NCBI GenBank assembly: GCA_958436995.1
Contig: CAUBMI010000001.1
Span: 1-64,000, forward strand
DNA: 64,000 nt
Direction: 5' to 3'
From: an uncultured Collinsella sp.
GTDB taxonomy: Bacteria; Actinomycetota; Coriobacteriia; Coriobacteriales; Coriobacteriaceae
Shown here: positions 60,701 through 64,000 of the stretch, one piece after another
How positions within the stretch are numbered: position 1 is the first letter of the stretch
How the letters are laid out: the number at the start of each line of letters is the position of its first letter
Notes under the pieces: model-generated
Told to the model about the DNA's origin: nothing
Seen by the model: only the letters and a program-made list of their open reading frames with translations
Database searches by the model: none
Translations under genes and position numbers: made by a program

Positions 60701-63700
60701 TCCAGTGGACGCCATCGAGACTCGTCTCAACACGCATCTTGGTCACAGTGCCGTTGCCGGCGTCATCGCGCGGATAGTACTCGAGCTTATCGAGCTTGTA
60801 AGCGCGTCCATAGTCAACGGTAAGCGCCTTGCCTAGATCGTTGCCACCGGAGTGGAAACCGCCGTCGCCCGACTGGAACTCATGGTCGAAGGCAAGCTCG
60901 GCCTTATGGCTGCCGTAAAGTGAGCCCTCCCAGGTGATTTCCTCGGCGTCGGGGACGTTCCGCCACGGATCGAGTGCGGAGTTCGCCTCGAGCACATCGC
61001 TCCAGGCGGAGTAACCCTCGGCGTTGCGTGAACGAATCTGGTAGGTGTGCTTGCTATTGTAGGCGAGGTCGGTGTGCGTGAACTCGGCCGCATCACCCAC
61101 GGCAAACACAGTGCCGTCGACCTTAAGGTCGTAGGAGGTAGCACCATCGACCTTTCCCCAGGTGAGCTTGATGCTCGTTGGGGTCGTGACGTCCTCGGGG
61201 GCAGCAAGGTTCGTGGGTGCGGAGAGGTTCTCGTTGAGGCGATCGGCTGTGAGCGTGGCGTCGGCGTTCACGAAACCGCCCAGCTCAAGCGTCTGCGCCG
61301 CTGCAGCAACATCGGTCTTCGCGAACTTGACGTAGACCTTGGGGTTCGTGGTGATCTTGGTGTTGTTGAAGCTCTCGCCCTGCTCGGCCTCGGTGCCGTC
61401 CGCATCGCTGCCGTAGTGGTTGAGGTTGGGGGTCTCGCTGTAGAAGTAGACCGCCTGGCCGGCCTCGGGGGTCGCGGCGTCAAAGGCCTCCTGCGAGTCG
61501 ACCTCAACCACGTTGAGTGCGGATCCGCCGTTCTTGGCGACAACGCTCGTGGGCTTGGCGGACACATTGGCCACGAAGGTCGTGGTGCGGTTGGAGTCGT
61601 AGCCGTTGTAGCCGCCCTGCGAGGCCTCGGCGGTAAAGGTCGCGGTGCCGCCTGCGGCCTTGGAGCTGTAGACGGTGCTCACATGCTCACCGTAGGAGAT
61701 ATTGTCGATCGTGCCGTAGGAATCGTCCTCAGTCGTGTTGTTTTCGATGGAGGAGCCGTCGTCCTCGTACTGCGTAAAGGTGCCGTCGCCCTCGGTGGCG
61801 AAGAACTCGACGATACGCTGACTGCGGTCGGTACCCTTGGTGTTGGTGTCGCTCACTGCCTCGGGGTTGTTGTTCTCGGCGTACATCGGCACGATAGCGT
61901 TGGCCTTCACAAACAGCGGCAGCTTCCAAAGCGGAGCCTCGTAGTTGTTGAGAACCTGGCCGCCGCGATACTGCTTACCCGAGAAGTAGTCGATCCAGAT
62001 GGTGGGATTCTCGTCGGTGCCGTAGTTGGGGAGGTAGATCCCATTGCGAATGTCGTTGCCGTTCTCATCTGCCTGGGTATCCTGATACACCGGTGCCACT
62101 AGGAAGTTCTCACCGAACATATACTGGTACTGTGTCGAAGTGCTTGCGGCGTACTCGGAGTTGTCAGAAAGCAGCATGGCGCGGATCATGGGCAGGCCGG
62201 CATCGCCGTTACCCGTGTCGATGTTGGCCGCCGAGGCCGCGCTCGTGTAGATATAGGGCATGAGCTGCGCCTTGAGCTTGAGGTAGAAGCGCGAGATGCC
62301 TGTGTAGGGATCGCCGTGCGTCATGGGCGATTTGCGGTAGGTGCCCCAACCGTCCATGTCGAGCATAGAGGGCGTGAACGTCTTCCACTGGTAGTCACGC
62401 GCAGAGATGATGGGGTCGCCGCCAAAGATGCCATCCATGTCGGAGCCGATGTTGGGGTTGCCCGAAAGACTCTGACCGATATACGTGGGGATATGGAAGC
62501 GAATGTACTCCCAGTTACCGCCATACTGGTCGCCGGTCCAAATGCCGCCAAAGCGCTGCGTGCCGGCCCAGCCATCGAGCGTGATGATGTTGGGGCGCTT
62601 GTTGGCGCCGGTCGTCACCGTGTCATAAGCTGTCTTGATGCCATTAAGACCAAAGGAGTAGCCAGATCCAACCCAGGCGACGTCGGTCTTAAGGGTAGAG
62701 ATGCCTCCCGTCTTGACCTCGGCGTCGAAGTCGCGAAGCAGGTGCCACGGAGTCTCGGAGTTGCTGTCGGGCTCAAGGTTGGACTGGGTCCACAAGCCCG
62801 TGCTCACACCCTTGGAGTTGGCATACTCGGTGAACTTCTTAAGGTTGTCGACATTGGCACGCACAGCGTTAAGACGGTCGGCCGAGCTCTCTCCGTCGGA
62901 GTTGACGCCGCCGGTCTTGTAGTAACCGTTCTGGCCATAGCCGGCGCCGTAGCCGTCGTTCGGCAGGAACCAGCCGAGCGGCATGTCGTTGTCCTCGTAG
63001 TCATCGATAACCTGCCGAGCAGAGAACTGGCGGTCGAAATCGGTCGCTTTCATGTTCTCGGTATCAACCGTAGGGCCCTCACCGTTGAGCGTCTCGGCCG
63101 CAAGTGTGCCGTCGAGCTTGTAACCCGTCGACATACCAGACTCGTACTTAACGTCGCCCTTCTCGCTCGAGGACTTGCTGCCCTTGGTCTCCCACTTCTT
63201 TTGACCCGAGGTCGTTGACCAGCCATCACGGTTATAGGCATTAAGATGACCAAGGTAGAACCCGTACTCGGGCAGCAGTACCGGGTTACCGGTCACCTTG
63301 TAGTAGTCCTGCAGCATCTCGGTTGCCACGTTCGAAGCGCCCTCGTTGGTCGCCACGAAGTAGTAGGCATCAAACTCATTCTCGCTGTGCAAAGTCGTGA
63401 CCGTCGATGAGTCCGTGGAACCGAAGTCGTAGGAACCCTCTGCAAACGTGTTTCGGAGTACGCCGTAGCCGTCACTCGTCCAATAAAACGGGTTGGGCGA
63501 GGCAACGCCGCCATCGGTCCAGTTGTTCGTGTTGGAGATGGCGATGGTCTGGTTGGTGTGCAGGAAGCGTCCGTTCTGGGTGCCGCCGCCAAAGAAGTTC
63601 TCGGACTTCTCCTTGGCGAGCGTCTGGACGGTACCCTTCTTATCAAGGTCGAGGGACGCGGACTCGGAAACCACGACACGGTCGCCTGACTTGATACTCA

Positions 63701-64000
63701 TCTTGCCAGTCGCCTTGTCCAGGATCACGGTCGCCTTTCCGCCGGTGATCTCGATAGTGTCGCCCTTGTCGGCAACCGTCGCACTCGGCTTGCTGTAGGT
63801 GTCCGAGGTATCGGGCTGAGCCTGGATCTTAGCCGTGTGGGACTTACTACGCGGCGTGGCGTACTCGGAAAACTCACCCTTGGGGTCGACGTTATAACGG
63901 AAAATACCGTCCTCGAGGAACGTAATACGGCCCTTGATGCCGTCAGCGAAATCGATGTCGACGACATTCGAGGCAGACTGGGACACGGTCGCCGAGTCGA
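57708..64000 (-). CDS. GH31-family multidomain cell-wall glycosidase (N-terminus beyond window)
   Basis: At least 2096 residues of one frame are here; it stays open to the window edge, so the signal peptide lies outside. In residues from the first GTG (63986), the GH31 catalytic region spans about 80-700. The motif LKTDVAWVG (nucleophile Asp near 436) and WTGDQYGGNWEY (near 484) match the subgroup that includes alpha-N-acetylgalactosaminidases. Following domains are an FN3 (NLAAPEDVTT), F5/8 type C modules (CBM32-like), a dockerin-like DLNDNGVYDVYDY, a cohesin-like segment, a Big_2-like segment, another F5/8 C, and FIVAR repeats. The C-terminus is SAIPNTGDQ, a hydrophobic helix and RRSKAK, a sortase signal. 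It would act on mucin- or glycoprotein-type glycans at the surface. Substrate is inference. Confidence 0.9.
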   Translation of the reverse strand, partial: DSATVSQSASNVVDIDFADGIKGRITFLEDGIFRYNVDPKGEFSEYATPRSKSHTAKIQAQPDTSDTYSKPSATVADKGDTIEITGGKATVILDKATGKMSIKSGDRVVVSESASLDLDKKGTVQTLAKEKSENFFGGGTQNGRFLHTNQTIAISNTNNWTDGGVASPNPFYWTSDGYGVLRNTFAEGSYDFGSTDSSTVTTLHSENEFDAYYFVATNEGASNVATEMLQDYYKVTGNPVLLPEYGFYLGHLNAYNRDGWSTTSGQKKWETKGSKSSSEKGDVKYESGMSTGYKLDGTLAAETLNGEGPTVDTENMKATDFDRQFSARQVIDDYEDNDMPLGWFLPNDGYGAGYGQNGYYKTGGVNSDGESSADRLNAVRANVDNLKKFTEYANSKGVSTGLWTQSNLEPDSNSETPWHLLRDFDAEVKTGGISTLKTDVAWVGSGYSFGLNGIKTAYDTVTTGANKRPNIITLDGWAGTQRFGGIWTGDQYGGNWEYIRFHIPTYIGQSLSGNPNIGSDMDGIFGGDPIISARDYQWKTFTPSMLDMDGWGTYRKSPMTHGDPYTGISRFYLKLKAQLMPYIYTSAASAANIDTGNGDAGLPMIRAMLLSDNSEYAASTSTQYQYMFGENFLVAPVYQDTQADENGNDIRNGIYLPNYGTDENPTIWIDYFSGKQYRGGQVLNNYEAPLWKLPLFVKANAIVPMYAENNNPEAVSDTNTKGTDRSQRIVEFFATEGDGTFTQYEDDGSSIENNTTEDDSYGTIDNISYGEHVSTVYSSKAAGGTATFTAEASQGGYNGYDSNRTTTFVANVSAKPTSVVAKNGGSALNVVEVDSQEAFDAATPEAGQAVYFYSETPNLNHYGSDADGTEAEQGESFNNTKITTNPKVYVKFAKTDVAAAAQTLELGGFVNADATLTADRLNENLSAPTNLAAPEDVTTPTSIKLTWGKVDGATSYDLKVDGTVFAVGDAAEFTHTDLAYNSKHTYQIRSRNAEGYSAWSDVLEANSALDPWRNVPDAEEITWEGSLYGSHKAELAFDHEFQSGDGGFHSGGNDLGKALTVDYGRAYKLDKLEYYPRDDAGNGTVTKMRVETSLDGVHWTSQEVDWARSADCKTVAFDGTVAARYVRMTPLASVGNFFSASEIAIYKTDGTDGFAVGSNLNKATISDGDYSNMKNYLGLENREPDTPTFGSQIRDHFADLNDNGVYDVYDYSFTMAGLDGGTKQKGKVAGSLAVLPSKTEVEAGDEITVDVYAADAKNVNALGALVNFKSDQFEFVSESIAQDGSTAGMENLSREKVQFADRTQTINLAFANRGDGKLYNGTGAVASFKLKAKTAGKVELPSTSWLIGPACDALEFASDGTVTMPDVPQPTVAEYGQDAFNITMTNDELTTDDGTNVEKLIQQKSYNALFDNNEGDNGFEFLWNWSGNWDSEGKLPSYVKLPTTMTFAFKTPSKLDSVEVVNRNGGNGTVQKIKAVVTFEDGSTQEFAGGEYDSFRARYAFGLSAENKGKKATKVEVTPLEASGDQMLTLREVNFNYTQGVEAIEGVELGKNQTEFFEGDVTLVDAKATPESAGYPYVTVESSDPSVVSVSAVQAGDSVSYYLRANKAGKAKITVASVLDPSKTASYEVEVKAGVDTSALVAALSKAAGYSESVYTKDSYAALTTAVEAAQKLLDGGQGSYSKKDVADATAKIEKAIDGLKMRPVDEKILINTPENRKNVKVAGFSSEADYEGSNAVNALDGDERTLWHSDWAHGTGMPQYLSVDLGRDYDLTDVTFLPRQDGGTNGDIFEAEILVSDTADGYEMGTAASMGTFAFDNDGRVLTDRGDWKQMSFGAARGRYVTVKVIHAGGGNVDAYCSMAELKFYGTAVPDPVAKDDLATAIEKVDAEVAAGDLKAGDYTEASWTALENALASARAILRDENATQDEVDQALRALESARGALEKTPVAPVENPTKKQLKALVKQAKETDTRGKTAESVKALTDAITYAEDVLGDENASDTQLQAAYDQLKLAIESLKDADSGNQGGSGNQGSGNGSNGGNQAGKPAGDKAQGSKKNGSAIPNTGDQTAATVATVGGLGAIIAAIGAFFHRRSKAK

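Overview
The window looks like a chromosomal segment of a gut Actinomycetota of the class Coriobacteriia, most likely Collinsella or a close relative. This is inferred from the high GC content, a six-subunit Ech-type hydrogenase, an NfnAB-type transhydrogenase, a sortase-anchored mucin-type glycosidase, and very large surface proteins on a bacterium with no outer-membrane genes in view. No rRNA is present, so the genus call is not proven by this window.

Layout. 0.4-6.1 kb (minus): echABCDEF-like operon for an energy-converting [NiFe] hydrogenase, with EchA and EchB fused into one 960-aa protein. 6.3-6.7 kb: a lone helix-turn-helix protein. 7.2-20.9 kb (minus): one operon of three membrane-anchored proteins whose N-termini resemble SipW-cognate (TasA/CalY-type) signals, followed by a 3598-aa secreted GLUG-repeat protein. 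21.2-24.8 kb: an AAA/DUF4143 ATPase preceded by five 23-bp iterons, and an Old Yellow Enzyme-type oxidoreductase. 25.2 kb: initiator-type tRNA-Met. 25.5-30.7 kb: coaX, a divergent biotin-ligase-like gene, a folP-folK fusion, a Sir2 deacetylase and exonuclease III. 31.2-34.5 kb: an ECF vitamin transporter (T, fused A-A, S). 34.7-42.4 kb (plus): glmU, prs, an unknown nuclease-like gene between two equal-length inverted-repeat elements, pth, and nfnA-nfnB. 42.9-49.8 kb (minus): a cytidylate-kinase-like protein, a polar amino-acid ABC transporter, a YqeY protein, a PrsA-like foldase, an orphan PTS IIA and a PIN toxin-antitoxin pair. 50.3-53.9 kb: purF-purM-purN. 54.2-57.5 kb: a CmpB-type membrane protein, a MoaE-like protein, a sortase and purE. 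57.7 kb to the edge: the C-terminal 2.1 kaa of a GH31 multidomain cell-wall enzyme that runs off the window.

How the parts fit. Ech would oxidise reduced ferredoxin to H2 while pumping ions, and NfnAB would balance ferredoxin, NADH and NADPH, which is a fermentative anaerobe's redox core. The sortase, the IPNTG-tagged GH31 enzyme and the giant GLUG operon point to a host- or mucin-facing surface. The intergenic regions are the least explained part. They hold several families of palindromic elements in which arm sequence and exact length are conserved but interiors diverge: two 166-bp copies, two 204-bp copies, and two six-arm arrays with a strict 40-bp pitch.
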